Positions 34,564-44,072 of a DNA stretch of 64,000 nt are shown here, one piece after another. The stretch lies in the NCBI RefSeq assembly GCF_001269885.1, contig NZ_LHVH01000024.1, forward strand, positions 620,001 through 684,000, in the 5' to 3' direction. A model generated the notes under the pieces. It searched no databases and was not told the DNA's origin. It worked only from the letters and a program-made list of their open reading frames with translations. The stretch's first letter is position 1. Every line of letters begins with the position of its first letter. The stretch comes from Pseudomonas kilonensis (GTDB taxonomy: Bacteria; Pseudomonadota; Gammaproteobacteria; Pseudomonadales; Pseudomonadaceae). Both the position numbers and the translations under genes were made by a program.

Positions 34564-37500
34564 ATGCCCAAACCCGCTGACCACCTCCCGCCCTTGCCAC
34601 GCATCCAGGCGCTCGACCCGAAACGGTCCGAGCAAAGCTGGGACAGCGCGCCGCAGTTGTTGGCCGCCCTGAACGGTGCGCGACTGGGGGCCTGGTCGTG
34701 GGACATCGAGACTGGGAAGATCAGTTGGTCCCGGGGCACCCAGGCACTGTTCGGCTTCGATCCGCGCCAGCCATTGCCTGCGGATGTGGATTATCTGGAC
34801 CTGTTGCTGCCCGAAGACCGGGACCGGGCCATGCGCGCCTTTCACGCGGCAGTGGCCGGGGCGCCGCTGGAACAGGCCATGCACCACCGCATCGTCTGGC
34901 CCGATGGCAGCCTGCATTGGCTGGAGATCAGCGGCAGCGTGCTACCCGACAAGCACGGTCGCCCACGCATGATCGGGGTGATCCGCGAGATCACCCATCA
35001 GCGCGAGCGGGAACAGGCGCTGCGCAGCTCGGAAAAACGCTTCGCCACGCTCTTTCACCTGTGCCCGAACATGGTTTTGCTGACCCGCCAGGAGGACGGG
35101 CTGATCAGCGAGGCCAACCAGTATTTCGGAAGCCTGTTCGGCTGGCCGCTGCACGATGTGATCGGCCGCACCACCCTGGAACTGGGCTTGTGGGTTGACC
35201 CCGGACAACGGGCAAAACTGCTGGAAGCCATCAAGGCCAAGGGCGAACTGGCGAGCATGGAGGTGGAACTGCGGGCGAGCAATGGCCAGATCCACACCGG
35301 CCTACTCAGCGCGCAGAAAGTCGAGCTGGAGGGCCAACCCTACCTGTTGAGCGCCTTTCTCGACACCACCGAGCGCAAACTCGCCGAACAGGCCCTCAAG
35401 GACAGCCAGGAACGCCTGGACCTGGCCCTCGACTCGGCGCAACTGGGCACCTGGGACTGGCACATTCCCAGCGGCATGCTCTACGGCTCGGCCCGGGCCG
35501 CGCAGCTCCATGGCCTGGAGCCCAAGCCGTTCCACGAATCGTTCGATGCGTTTTTCGAAGGCGTCCCCATGGAAGAGCGCAACAACATGCGCAACGCCTA
35601 TCGCAGCCTGCGCGAAGGTCCGGCGGGTAATTATCAGTTGACCTACCGCGTGCAACTGCCGGACGGCAGCTCGCGCTACCTGGAAAGCCGCGCCCGCCTC
35701 TACCGCAACGACGACGGCAGCCCCTTGCGCATGGCCGGCACCTTGCTCGACATCACCGACCAAGTGGAGCGCGAACAGAGCCTGGCCGCCTCGGAAGAAA
35801 AATTCGCCACGCTGTTCCAGGTCAGCCCCGACCCGATCTGCGTCACCCACCTGGACAGCGGCCGGTTCCTGGAGATCAACTCCAGTTTCACTCAGACCTT
35901 CGGCTGGACCACCAGCGACGTAATCGGCCTCGACGCTGACGAAATCGGCCTCTGGGACGCCTCGGGCAGCAGCCTGCAACGCATCGAACGGGTGATCCGC
36001 GAACAATCACTGAACAATGTCGCCATCGTCGTTCACCATAAGAACGGCCAGCCGCTGACCTGTGTGATTTCCAGCCGGCAAATCAACGTCGGCAACCAGC
36101 CCTGCATCGTCACGACCTTGCGCGACATCACCCAGCAACAACGCTCCGAAGCCGCCCTCAAGGCCAGCGAAGAGAAATTCGCCAAGGCGTTTCATTCCAG
36201 CCCCGACGCCATCACCATCACCGAACTCGAAAGCGGTCGCTACCTTGAGGTCAACGACGGCTTCTGCCGGCTGACCGGCTACCGCGCCGACGAAGTGATC
36301 GGGCACACGGTCTACGAAGTGGGGATCTGGGCCGAAGAAAAACAGCGAGCCGCCTTGCTGGCCGAGCTGAAACTCAAGGGCCGCGTAGTCCACCAGGAGA
36401 TGCTCGGGCGCAATAAACAGGGGGAAATCCTGACGGTGGAGGTCTCGGTCGAGCCCATCACCCTCAATGAAACGGCGTGCCTGCTGCTGACCGCCCGGGA
36501 CGTAAGCCTGTTGCGCAATGCCGAAGCCCAGATCCGCCACCTGGCCTACCACGACTCGCTGACCAACCTGCCCAACCGCGCCTTGCTGATGGACCGGCTG
36601 AGCCAGCAGATCGCCCTGCTCAAGCGCCACAACTTGCGCGGCGCCCTGCTGTTTCTCGACCTGGACCACTTCAAGCACATCAACGACTCCCTCGGTCACC
36701 CGGTGGGCGACACCGTGCTGAAGATCATCACCGCGCGCCTCGAAGCCAGCGTGCGCCTGGAAGACACCGTAGCGCGGCTGGGTGGCGACGAATTCGTGGT
36801 GCTGCTCAGCGGCCTGGAAGGCTCGCGCAACGAAGTCAGCGAGCAAGTGCGGACCCTGGCCGACACCCTGCGCGAACTGCTTTCGGAGCCGATGTTTCTC
36901 GATGGCCAGCGCCTGCAGGTCACGCCGAGCATCGGTATCGCGCTGATTCCCGACCACGGTTCCACGCCCACCGATTTGCTCAAGCGCGCCGACATTGCGC
37001 TGTACCGCGCCAAGGACTCAGGGCGCAACACCTCGCAGATGTTTCACACCACCATGCAAAAAGCCGCCAGCGAACGGCTGCGCATGGAGACCGACCTGCG
37101 CCTGGCCCTGGCCCGTGGCGAGTTCAGCGTGCATTTCCAGCCTCAGGTCGATGCCCGGGACAACCGCATCATCGGCGCCGAAGCCCTGGTGCGCTGGCAT
37201 CACCCGGACCTGGGCGCCCAATCGCCCAACGAATTCATCAAAGTGCTGGAGGACAGTGGCCTGATCCTGGAAGTCGGGACCTGGATCCTCGATGAAGCTT
37301 GCGACGGCTTCAAGCAACTGATCGCCAAGGGCAAGATCGACCCCCAGCGATTCAGCCTGTGCGTGAACATCAGCCCACGGCAATTTCGCCAGAGCGACTT
37401 TGTCGAACGCATCGAAAACAGTCTCCTCTCTCACGGCCTGCCCTTCTCCCTGCTGAAACTGGAGATCACCGAAGGCATCGTGATCCAGAACCTGGACGAC

Positions 37501-37842
37501 ACCATCGCCAAGATGCGCCGGCTCAAGAAGCTGGGGGTGAGCTTTGCCATGGATGATTTCGGCACCGGTTATTCGTCGCTGACCTACCTCAAGCGCCTGC
37601 CGGTGGACACGCTGAAAATCGACCAGTCATTCGTGCGCGACGCCACCAGCGACCCCAACGACGCCGAAATCATCCGCGCCATCGTCGCCATGGCTCGTAG
37701 CCTCAACCTGATCATGATTGCCGAAGGCGTGGAGACCCTGGAGCAATTGCAGTTCCTGCAAGGGCTTGATTGCCATCTGTACCAGGGTTATTTGCATAGC
37801 CGGCCGTTGCCGCTGGAGGCGTTTGAGCGGTTGTTGCCCTAG
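34564..37842 (+). CDS. Five-PAS GGDEF-EAL cyclic-di-GMP protein
   Basis: 1092 residues with no signal peptide or membrane helix. Five PAS/PAC modules lie at about 29-140, 150-265, 280-400, 409-525 and 535-650. The GGDEF domain (about 655-820) has an intact RLGGDEF (740-744) and an I-site RLED nine residues before GGDEF, so product inhibition is expected. The EAL domain (about 835-1090) has EALVRW (873), ITEGIVI, DDFGTGYSSL and EGVETL, so phosphodiesterase residues are kept. Both activities could be functional, with PAS signals deciding the balance. The PAS ligands are unknown. It begins 68 bases after the LysR gene. Confidence 0.93.
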   Translation: MPKPADHLPPLPRIQALDPKRSEQSWDSAPQLLAALNGARLGAWSWDIETGKISWSRGTQALFGFDPRQPLPADVDYLDLLLPEDRDRAMRAFHAAVAGAPLEQAMHHRIVWPDGSLHWLEISGSVLPDKHGRPRMIGVIREITHQREREQALRSSEKRFATLFHLCPNMVLLTRQEDGLISEANQYFGSLFGWPLHDVIGRTTLELGLWVDPGQRAKLLEAIKAKGELASMEVELRASNGQIHTGLLSAQKVELEGQPYLLSAFLDTTERKLAEQALKDSQERLDLALDSAQLGTWDWHIPSGMLYGSARAAQLHGLEPKPFHESFDAFFEGVPMEERNNMRNAYRSLREGPAGNYQLTYRVQLPDGSSRYLESRARLYRNDDGSPLRMAGTLLDITDQVEREQSLAASEEKFATLFQVSPDPICVTHLDSGRFLEINSSFTQTFGWTTSDVIGLDADEIGLWDASGSSLQRIERVIREQSLNNVAIVVHHKNGQPLTCVISSRQINVGNQPCIVTTLRDITQQQRSEAALKASEEKFAKAFHSSPDAITITELESGRYLEVNDGFCRLTGYRADEVIGHTVYEVGIWAEEKQRAALLAELKLKGRVVHQEMLGRNKQGEILTVEVSVEPITLNETACLLLTARDVSLLRNAEAQIRHLAYHDSLTNLPNRALLMDRLSQQIALLKRHNLRGALLFLDLDHFKHINDSLGHPVGDTVLKIITARLEASVRLEDTVARLGGDEFVVLLSGLEGSRNEVSEQVRTLADTLRELLSEPMFLDGQRLQVTPSIGIALIPDHGSTPTDLLKRADIALYRAKDSGRNTSQMFHTTMQKAASERLRMETDLRLALARGEFSVHFQPQVDARDNRIIGAEALVRWHHPDLGAQSPNEFIKVLEDSGLILEVGTWILDEACDGFKQLIAKGKIDPQRFSLCVNISPRQFRQSDFVERIENSLLSHGLPFSLLKLEITEGIVIQNLDDTIAKMRRLKKLGVSFAMDDFGTGYSSLTYLKRLPVDTLKIDQSFVRDATSDPNDAEIIRAIVAMARSLNLIMIAEGVETLEQLQFLQGLDCHLYQGYLHSRPLPLEAFERLLP

Positions 37843-37885
37843 CCTGTGCAGCTAGGCACGAGGCTTTTGTGGCGAGGGGGGTTTA

Positions 37886-37976
37886 TGTGGGAGCAAAGCT
37901 TGCTCGCGACTGCAGGTGACTCGGTTTCTGAAGGACCGCATCGCTTTTATCGCGGGCAAGCCTTGCTCCCACAGTC
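37886..37976. repeat. REPIN
   Basis: GTGGGAGCAAAGCTTGCTCG near 37886 and the inverted partner ATCGCGGGCAAGCCTTGCTC ending near 37976. Confidence 0.85.
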
Positions 37977-38015
37977 CCCTCGCCACATAAATCTTCCACT
38001 GATATCCAAAAAATG

Positions 38016-38040
38016 AAAAAGGGCGCCATTTGGCGCCCTT
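38016..38040 (-). terminator. hsp20 terminator
   Basis: On the minus strand AAGGGCGCCA-AA-TGGCGCCC is followed by TTTTT. Confidence 0.85.
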
Positions 38041-38056
38041 CTTCATTTGCGCTGCA

Positions 38057-38509
38057 TCAGTTTTGCAGCGCGGGTTGTTGCTGCGCTCCGTTGATCGGGA
38101 TGCGCTTGGCCTTGGCCTCTTCCGGGATCACCCGCAGCAGGTCGATGCTCAACAGACCGTTGCTCAGGCCGGCGGATTTGATCTCGATATGATCGGCCAA
38201 CCGGAAGGACAGCTTGAACGCACGCTGGGCGATGCCCTGGTGCAGGTAAGTGACGCTGTCGTTACTGGCTTCACGTTTGCCGCCACTGATGGTCAGCACA
38301 CCTTTTTCCACTTGCAGGTCCAGGTCTTCTTCCTGGAACCCGGCGGTGGCGACCACAATGCGGTACTCGTCATCACCATGTTTTTCCACGTTGTAGGGTG
38401 GATAGCTGCTACCCGGTTCGTTGCGCAGGGCGGTTTCGAACAAGTCGTTGAAACGATCGAAACCTACCGAGGAACGGAACAGCGGGGCCAGCGAAAATGC
38501 AGTACTCAT
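38057..38509 (-). CDS. ibpA: Small heat-shock protein, Hsp20/IbpA family
   Basis: 150 residues, alpha-crystallin fold: SLAPLFRSSVGFDRFNDLFE and SSYPPYNVEKHGDDEYRIVV at the N-terminus, GFQEEDLDLQVEKGVLTISG in the core, and a C-terminal I-x-I-type tail AKRIPINGAQQ. A holdase chaperone that binds unfolding proteins. A sigma-32 promoter (38582-38609) and a probable ROSE RNA thermometer (38519-38572) precede it, so both transcription and translation should respond to heat. Confidence 0.93.
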   Translation of the reverse strand: MSTAFSLAPLFRSSVGFDRFNDLFETALRNEPGSSYPPYNVEKHGDDEYRIVVATAGFQEEDLDLQVEKGVLTISGGKREASNDSVTYLHQGIAQRAFKLSFRLADHIEIKSAGLSNGLLSIDLLRVIPEEAKAKRIPINGAQQQPALQN

Positions 38510-38518
38510 GATTCAAAT

Positions 38519-38572
38519 CTCCTGAAAAAATCAGCAAGTTTTTTTGTCTCCGCGACCCGAATTCGGCATCGC
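38519..38572 (-). promoter_or_regulatory. ROSE-like RNA thermometer in the hsp20 leader
   Basis: Minus strand: CTTGCTGA (38538-38531) pairs with TCAGGAG containing the Shine-Dalgarno AGGAG (38523-38519), leaving one G bulged, as in the ROSE anti-SD consensus (U)UGCU. An upstream stem GCGA...TCGC (38572-38552) encloses CCGAATTCGG. Two short stems in a leader of about 65 bases match the compact Pseudomonas ROSE design. Confidence 0.75.
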
Positions 38573-38581
38573 GTAATCCCT

Positions 38582-38609
38582 ATCTAGGGACCGCCAAAAA
38601 CTTTTCAAG
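38582..38609 (-). promoter_or_regulatory. Sigma-32 (RpoH) promoter of hsp20
   Basis: Minus strand: -35 CTTGAAA (38609-38603), 13-base spacer, -10 CCCTAGAT (38589-38582), close to the sigma-32 consensus CTTGAAA / CCCCATnT. Confidence 0.75.
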
Positions 38610-38628
38610 AGCTTTTTCTGAAATTTTT

Positions 38629-39588
38629 TCAGGCCGCTTCGGTGCGCTGCACACCCAGCAAATGGCCCACCGCGTCCAGGTCGGTTTCCCGGCGCAAAGC
38701 GGTAAACAGCGCCACCGCTTCGGGGTAATTGCGGGTCAGCATCGCCAGCCATTGCTTCAACCGGCCTGGAGCCTGGCGTGGTGTCAGTTGCTCGACCACC
38801 TGCACCCAGAAGTCCTGGAGCATCGGCTGCAGCTCGGCCCAGGACATCTCGACCACCTCCTCACCGGCCCGGGCGGCGGCGATCTGCCGGGCCAGATCAG
38901 GGCGGGAAACGAGACCGCGACCGAGCATGATGTCTTCGACACCGCTGATTTCGCGGCAACGGCGCCAATCCTCAACGCTCCAGATATCGCCATTGGCGAA
39001 CACCGGCACCTTGACCACTTCCTGCACCCGGGGAATCCACTCCCAGTGGGCAGGAGGCTTGTAGCCATCGACCTTGGTCCGCGCATGCACCACGATGTGC
39101 GCCGCACCGCCTTCGGCCAGTGCCGTGGCACACACCAGCGCACCGTCCGGGCTATCGAAACCCAGGCGCATCTTGGCGGTGACCGGAATGTGCTTTGGCA
39201 CCGCACGACGCACGTGCTCGACGATTTCGTTGAGCAGTTCCGGCTCCTTGAGCAACACCGCCCCGCCCCGGGATTTGTTCACGGTCTTGGCCGGGCAACC
39301 GAAGTTCAAGTCGACAACCTCCGAGCCCAACTCGCACGCCAACGCCGCGTTTTCCGCCAGGCACACCGGATCGGAACCGAGCAACTGCACCCGCAACGGC
39401 ACACCGGCAGCCGTCTGGGCACCGGTCAGCAGTTCAGGGGCGAGCTTATGGAAATAGGCCGGCGTGAGCAGACGGTCGTTGACACGGATGAACTCGGTGA
39501 CACACCAGTCGATCCCGCCAACACGGGTCAGGACATCCCGCAGGATGTTGTCGACCAACCCCTCCATGGGCGCCAGGGCAATTTGCAT
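38629..39588 (-). CDS. dusC: tRNA-dihydrouridine(16) synthase
   Basis: An FMN TIM-barrel enzyme of 319 residues from ATG 39588 (MQIALAPMEGLVDNILRDVL). The catalytic Cys is in DLNFGCPAKTVNKSRGGAVL. It also has KMRLGFDSPDGA, HARTKVDGYKPPAHW and FANGDIWSVEDWRRC, typical of DusC rather than DusA/B. It reduces U16 in the D-loop. A four-residue upstream extension exists but is non-typical. Confidence 0.94.
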   Translation of the reverse strand: MQIALAPMEGLVDNILRDVLTRVGGIDWCVTEFIRVNDRLLTPAYFHKLAPELLTGAQTAAGVPLRVQLLGSDPVCLAENAALACELGSEVVDLNFGCPAKTVNKSRGGAVLLKEPELLNEIVEHVRRAVPKHIPVTAKMRLGFDSPDGALVCATALAEGGAAHIVVHARTKVDGYKPPAHWEWIPRVQEVVKVPVFANGDIWSVEDWRRCREISGVEDIMLGRGLVSRPDLARQIAAARAGEEVVEMSWAELQPMLQDFWVQVVEQLTPRQAPGRLKQWLAMLTRNYPEAVALFTALRRETDLDAVGHLLGVQRTEAA

Positions 39589-39666
39589 GGAAACACACAC
39601 TCAAACGAAAAAACGTGCGGCAGTTTACCGGATTTTGCCCACAACATCGGAATTCACCAGCAATCC

Positions 39667-39697
39667 CTGTGGGAGCGAGCTTGCTCGCGATTACGGT
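39667..39697. repeat. Single REP
   Basis: TGTGGGAGCGAGCTTGCTCG lies between the thioesterase stop and dusC, without a close partner. Confidence 0.8.
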
Positions 39698-39700
39698 GGA

Positions 39701-40150
39701 TCAGTCGATGAGGATGCCGGATGGCTTCAGCGCGGGACCATAACCTTCGATGAATTCCGGCGGCATGCGCTTGGGCCTGCCGGTGGACAATTCGATGCAG
39801 ACGAAGGTGGTCTGGGCCCGCAGCAGCGTGGTGTTGTCGCTGGGACGGACCAGTTGGAAATGCCGGGTCATTTTCAGGCGCTGGTCCCAGTCGACGATCC
39901 AGGTCGCCAATTGCAGCTCATCGCCTTCATAGGCGGCCGCCAGGTAATCGATTTCATGCCGTACCACTGCCATGGCCCGGTCGAGGCGCCGGTATTCCAC
40001 CAGATCCAGGCCCAGGCGCTGGGAATGGCGCCAGGCGCAGCGCTCGAGCCAGGTAACGTACACCGCGTTGTTGGCGTGCCCCAGCCCGTCGATGTCTTCG
40101 GCATTGACCTGAAGATCAATAATGAACGGTGTTGCGCGATCCCAGCCCAT
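39701..40150 (-). CDS. Acyl-CoA thioesterase, 4-hydroxybenzoyl-CoA-thioesterase type
   Basis: 149 residues from ATG 40150 (MGWDRATPFIIDLQVNAEDI), preceded by AGGAGAG. The hotdog-fold motif DIDGLGHANNAVYVTWLERC holds the catalytic Asp of the 4HBT family, followed by HEIDYLAAAYEGDELQLATW. The extended frame upstream includes non-coding sequence and a REP and is rejected. Substrate likely an aryl- or medium-chain acyl-CoA; not determinable from sequence. Confidence 0.9.
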   Translation of the reverse strand: MGWDRATPFIIDLQVNAEDIDGLGHANNAVYVTWLERCAWRHSQRLGLDLVEYRRLDRAMAVVRHEIDYLAAAYEGDELQLATWIVDWDQRLKMTRHFQLVRPSDNTTLLRAQTTFVCIELSTGRPKRMPPEFIEGYGPALKPSGILID

Positions 40151-40206
40151 GCCCCTCTCCTGGTCGAATTTGGATCGGGGCAGTGTAACGGATCCTAGCT
40201 CGACCG

Positions 40207-40235
40207 CCATCGCGGGCAAGCCTTGCTCCCACAGT
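40207..40235. repeat. Single REP
   Basis: ATCGCGGGCAAGCCTTGCTC, immediately downstream of the alpha/beta hydrolase stop. Confidence 0.75.
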
Positions 40236-41069
40236 TCAAGCCGATTGCCGCGCCTGCAGGCTGCGACCGGCCAGCAGTGATAACACCCCATCAATGACAC
40301 GAGGATCGGCCAGCACCCGCTGATGCCCGCCCTGTGGCAGTCGCAGCAAACGACTGTCGAACCAGGCTTCATGGATCAACTGCGACTCCTTGACTGAAAC
40401 CGACGCGTCGTCCTCGGCATGGACGATCAACCCCGGCACGTCCAGTTGGTAATGCGCGACGTCCATCTTCGAAGCGGGCATGCCCACATCGCTTTCCACC
40501 TGGCGAATGAACGCCGAACGCGCCTTGGGCGGCAGGCCCATCATCCGGGAGAAACCGCGCAGCACCCCCAGAATGCGGGCGGGTGCGGCGATGCTGACCA
40601 GCGTCTCGGTACGCAACCCCAACTGGACGGCCAACAGGGCACTGGCGCCGCCCATGGAATGCCCGATCACGGCCTGCAACGGCGGCAGCTCAGCGGCGGC
40701 TTCGAGCATGGCCCTGGCAAACAACAGGACATTCGCCTCGCGACCCGGTGAGCGACCATGGGCTGGACCGTCCAGCGCCACCACCGTGTAACCGGCGTCC
40801 ACCAGGGCCGTGATCAGCGCCGCGAACTGCGTCGGCCGCCCTTCCCAGCCATGCATCAGCAAGACTGCCGGGCCTTTGCCCCAGCGCAAGGCCGAGAGAC
40901 CGAAGCGCAAGGTGATACGTTCGGACGAGGCCAGCAGCGGCAGTTCCCAATCCCGCGGTGGCAAGTTGCGCGGGCGCATGAACAGCGAACGCATCTGTTT
41001 GGCCACCAGGCGCGGAGCCACCCAACCCAGCGTGCCATTGACGCTACGAATCCAGCTCAACCTGTTCAT
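40236..41069 (-). CDS. Alpha/beta hydrolase, 277 aa
   Basis: Serine-hydrolase fold: oxyanion region LLMHGWEGRPTQF, nucleophile elbow IGHSMGGASALL (G-H-S-M-G), acid in HAEDDASV, and histidine in PQGGHQRVL. No signal peptide. Substrate unknown. It lies 28 bases downstream of a TetR gene on the same strand, so it is probably co-transcribed with, and perhaps controlled by, that regulator. Confidence 0.88.
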   Translation of the reverse strand: MNRLSWIRSVNGTLGWVAPRLVAKQMRSLFMRPRNLPPRDWELPLLASSERITLRFGLSALRWGKGPAVLLMHGWEGRPTQFAALITALVDAGYTVVALDGPAHGRSPGREANVLLFARAMLEAAAELPPLQAVIGHSMGGASALLAVQLGLRTETLVSIAAPARILGVLRGFSRMMGLPPKARSAFIRQVESDVGMPASKMDVAHYQLDVPGLIVHAEDDASVSVKESQLIHEAWFDSRLLRLPQGGHQRVLADPRVIDGVLSLLAGRSLQARQSA

Positions 41070-41097
41070 CGCTCATCTCCAGGGCTTGCGCCTTAGC

Positions 41098-41637
41098 TCA
41101 TCGCACCGCCGACTTGGCGGCGCGCAGCAAACGATCCGATAACTCTCCAGGGCCCAAGGCTCGTGCCAGGGCCAAGCCGCCCACCATCAAGGCGATATCG
41201 GCCAGGGCCTTGTCGGCGTCCTCCGGGCTGGCCGCCAATTGCGCGACCATCAACTCGATATGCTCATTGAGCACTTCACGAAACGCATCCGGCAGCCGGC
41301 CGAGCTCGCCGACCGACGCAGGGATCGGGCAGGCGTGTTCGGTGGAGTCACGGTGCTTGCGGGACAGATAGAACGCCGCCACCAGAGCGCGCCGCTCTTC
41401 GCCTGTCAGCTCGCCATCCATGTCGGCGATCAGGCCGCGGCGCCGATTGAGCAATTGCTTGAATGCCTCCAGCATCAAGGCATCCTTGCTTTCGAAATGG
41501 GCATAAAAACCGCCCACCGTCAGCCCGGCCGCGCCCATCACCTCGCCCACGCTCGGCTCAGCCGGCCCACGCTGGATCAGCGCATCGCTGGCGGCCTTGA
41601 GAATGCGTTCACGGGTTTGTGCCTTTTTATCGCTCAT
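41098..41637 (-). CDS. TetR-family regulator, 179 aa
   Basis: N-terminal helix-turn-helix (TRERILKAASDALIQRGPAE, GEVMGAAGLTVGGFYAHFES), then an all-helical ligand domain. It resembles TetR members that repress adjacent hydrolases or efflux genes. Both the regulator and the hydrolase lie on the minus strand. Confidence 0.88.
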   Translation of the reverse strand: MSDKKAQTRERILKAASDALIQRGPAEPSVGEVMGAAGLTVGGFYAHFESKDALMLEAFKQLLNRRRGLIADMDGELTGEERRALVAAFYLSRKHRDSTEHACPIPASVGELGRLPDAFREVLNEHIELMVAQLAASPEDADKALADIALMVGGLALARALGPGELSDRLLRAAKSAVR

Positions 41638-41760
41638 CGTCGCCTCCGAATATTACGATTGAAATATTATTCCTATAATAATTTTCCGCAAGCGGAAATT
41701 TTGACCGCTGGTCAGAAGACTTTTTCAAGGATAGGGAATTGGCCGAACGCCAGACAAACA

Positions 41761-41791
41761 AAAGGGTCATTCAAGAATTGAATGACCCTTA
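41761..41791 (-). terminator. Terminator of tRNA Ala-Glu operon
   Basis: AAGGGTCATTCAA and TTGAATGACCCTT arms with a 3-base loop, then TTTTG on the minus strand. Confidence 0.8.
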
Positions 41792-41816
41792 TAAAATCCC
41801 GCAGAGCGGGTAATCG

Positions 41817-41892
41817 TGGCGTCCCCTAGGGGACTCGAACCCCTGTTACCGCCGTGAAAGGGCGGTGTCCTAGGCCACTAGACGAAGGGGAC
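41817..41892 (-). tRNA. tRNA-Glu(TTC), copy 2
   Basis: Anticodon loop CTTTCAC (TTC); acceptor GTCCCCT pairs with AGGGGAC; encoded CCA. Confidence 0.97.
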
Positions 41893-41967
41893 ACAAACCT
41901 TCTGACTTGATCAGCGCTGAGAACTGATCGATTCAAGGACGGTGTGGCCAGACCTTGAACCTGTAAT

Positions 41968-42043
<76 letters not shown>

Positions 42044-42096
42044 AGGTTTTTCGCCTCGCGGCGGAGCGACATCTTGCAACATCGCTTCTGTAAAAC

Positions 42097-42172
42097 TGGC
42101 GTCCCCTAGGGGACTCGAACCCCTGTTACCGCCGTGAAAGGGCGGTGTCCTAGGCCACTAGACGAAGGGGAC
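42097..42172 (-). tRNA. tRNA-Glu(TTC), copy 1
   Basis: Identical to the copy at 41817-41892, offset by 280 bases. Confidence 0.97.
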
Positions 42173-42251
42173 GCAAACCCTTCTGTACAACTGATCAACG
42201 CTGAGTGTTGATCGCTTCAAGACCGGTGTGGCCAGGCCTTGAAGTGTAAAT

Positions 42252-42327
<76 letters not shown>

Positions 42328-42432
42328 TCATCGCTGAGGACGGGGCGAATCTTAAGGGCGTATCGGAGGGCTGTCAAATTTATTTTCAACAAATTTGAAA
42401 ATTTTTTGCCGGGATAACAATCACTTACCGAC

Positions 42433-42453
42433 AAACCCCGGAAAACCGGGGTA
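42433..42453 (-). terminator. Hairpin downstream of gltX
   Basis: ACCCCGG-TTTT-CCGGGGT, then TTTG on the minus strand. A short T run makes it moderate. Confidence 0.5.
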
Positions 42454-42473
42454 TGTCCTGCCTCATTGAACGC

Positions 42474-43955
42474 TTACGCGATCGCGCCCAGCAGTTTTTC
42501 CCACTCCTTGTTTTCCTTCTTCGACACACCACCGAGCAGATCGATGGCCTGGCGCAGGCGGAAACGGGTCAGGTCCGGCCCGAGGATTTCCATCGCATCG
42601 AGCACCGACACCGAGCTGGCCTGGCCGGTAATGGCGGCGAACATCAGCGGCATGGCATCGCGCAGTTTCAACTCCAGCGACTCGACCACGGCCTGGATGG
42701 TCGCGGTGATGCTGTCCTTCTCCCACTGGCGCAGGCTTTCGAGCTTCCACAGAATCAGTTGCATCAACTGGCGCACCTGGTCGCCCGAAAGCTTCTTGGA
42801 TTCGAACAACTTCGCATCCGGCGTCACGCCACCGGCGAAGAAGAAGCCGGCCAGCGGGGCGATCTGGCTGAAGGTCTCTACCCTGCCCTGCACATGGGGA
42901 GCGATCTTCATCATGTACTCAGGGTTCAATGCCCACTTCTGCACACGTGCGGCGAATTCTTCCACCGGCAGGTCCCGCAGCCACTGGCCGTTGAGCCACG
43001 ACAGCTTCTCGACGTCGAAGATCGGCCCACCCAGGGACACCCGCGACAAATCGAAATGCTCGACCATTTCCTGCAGCGAGAACTTCTCGCGCTCGTCCGG
43101 CATCGACCAACCCATGCGTCCCAGGTAGTTGAGCATGGCCTCGGGCATGAAGCCCATGCGCTCGTAGAACGTCACCGAGGTCGGGTTCTTGCGCTTGGAC
43201 AGCTTGCTCTTGTCCGGGTTACGCAGCAGCGGCATGTAGCACAACTGTGGTTGTTCCCAGCCGAAGTATTCGTAGAGCAGGATCAGTTTTGGCGCCGATG
43301 GCAGCCATTCTTCACCGCGCAGCACGTGAGTGATGCCCATCAGGTGATCGTCCACCACGTTCGCCAGGAAGTACGTCGGCAGGCCGTCGGTCTTCATCAG
43401 CACTTGCATGTCCATGCGATCCCACGGGATCTCGACATCGCCACGCAGCATGTCCGGTACCACGCAGACGCCTTCGGTCGGCACCTTCATGCGGATCACA
43501 TGGGGCTCGCCGGCCGCCAGGCGACGGGCGACTTCTTCCTTGGACAGCAGCAGCGCCCGGCCGTCGTAGCGCGGGGTTTCGCCACGGGCCATTTGCTCGG
43601 CGCGCATCTGGTCCAGCTCTTCGGCGGTGCAGAAACACGGGAACGCATGGCCCATGTCCACCAGTTGCTGGCAATACTGCTGGTAGATGTCACCACGCTC
43701 GCTCTGGCGGTACGGACCGTGCGGGCCGCCGACGTCCGGGCCTTCGCTCCAGTCGATCCCCAACCAGCGCAGGGCGTCGAAGATCTGCTGTTCGGACTCG
43801 CGGGTCGAACGCAACTGGTCGGTGTCCTCGATCCGCAGGATGAACTCGCCGCCATGCTGCTTGGCAAAGCAATAGTTGAACAAAGCGATGTAGGCGGTGC
43901 CGACATGGGGATCGCCAGTGGGCGAAGGCGCGATGCGGGTGCGGACGGTGGTCAT
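42474..43955 (-). CDS. gltX: Glutamyl-tRNA synthetase
   Basis: 493 residues, class I synthetase. The HIGH-type motif reads PTGDPHVGTAYIALFNYCF and the KMSKS-type motif KSKLSKRKNPTSV. FLRIEDTDQLRSTRESEQQI and the anticodon-binding C-terminal half are intact. Charges tRNA-Glu; two tRNA-Glu genes lie just downstream on the same strand. Confidence 0.97.
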   Translation of the reverse strand: MTTVRTRIAPSPTGDPHVGTAYIALFNYCFAKQHGGEFILRIEDTDQLRSTRESEQQIFDALRWLGIDWSEGPDVGGPHGPYRQSERGDIYQQYCQQLVDMGHAFPCFCTAEELDQMRAEQMARGETPRYDGRALLLSKEEVARRLAAGEPHVIRMKVPTEGVCVVPDMLRGDVEIPWDRMDMQVLMKTDGLPTYFLANVVDDHLMGITHVLRGEEWLPSAPKLILLYEYFGWEQPQLCYMPLLRNPDKSKLSKRKNPTSVTFYERMGFMPEAMLNYLGRMGWSMPDEREKFSLQEMVEHFDLSRVSLGGPIFDVEKLSWLNGQWLRDLPVEEFAARVQKWALNPEYMMKIAPHVQGRVETFSQIAPLAGFFFAGGVTPDAKLFESKKLSGDQVRQLMQLILWKLESLRQWEKDSITATIQAVVESLELKLRDAMPLMFAAITGQASSVSVLDAMEILGPDLTRFRLRQAIDLLGGVSKKENKEWEKLLGAIA

Positions 43956-44072
43956 GGCATGTCTCGGAAAGAATATAAAAGCGAAGATCGAACAGGGGGC
44001 GAATGGTAACAGGCGATGGCGGGCGGGCTCCAGTGAGAGCGGGATTTGTGTCGCCAGACGTCAGACCGAGTC

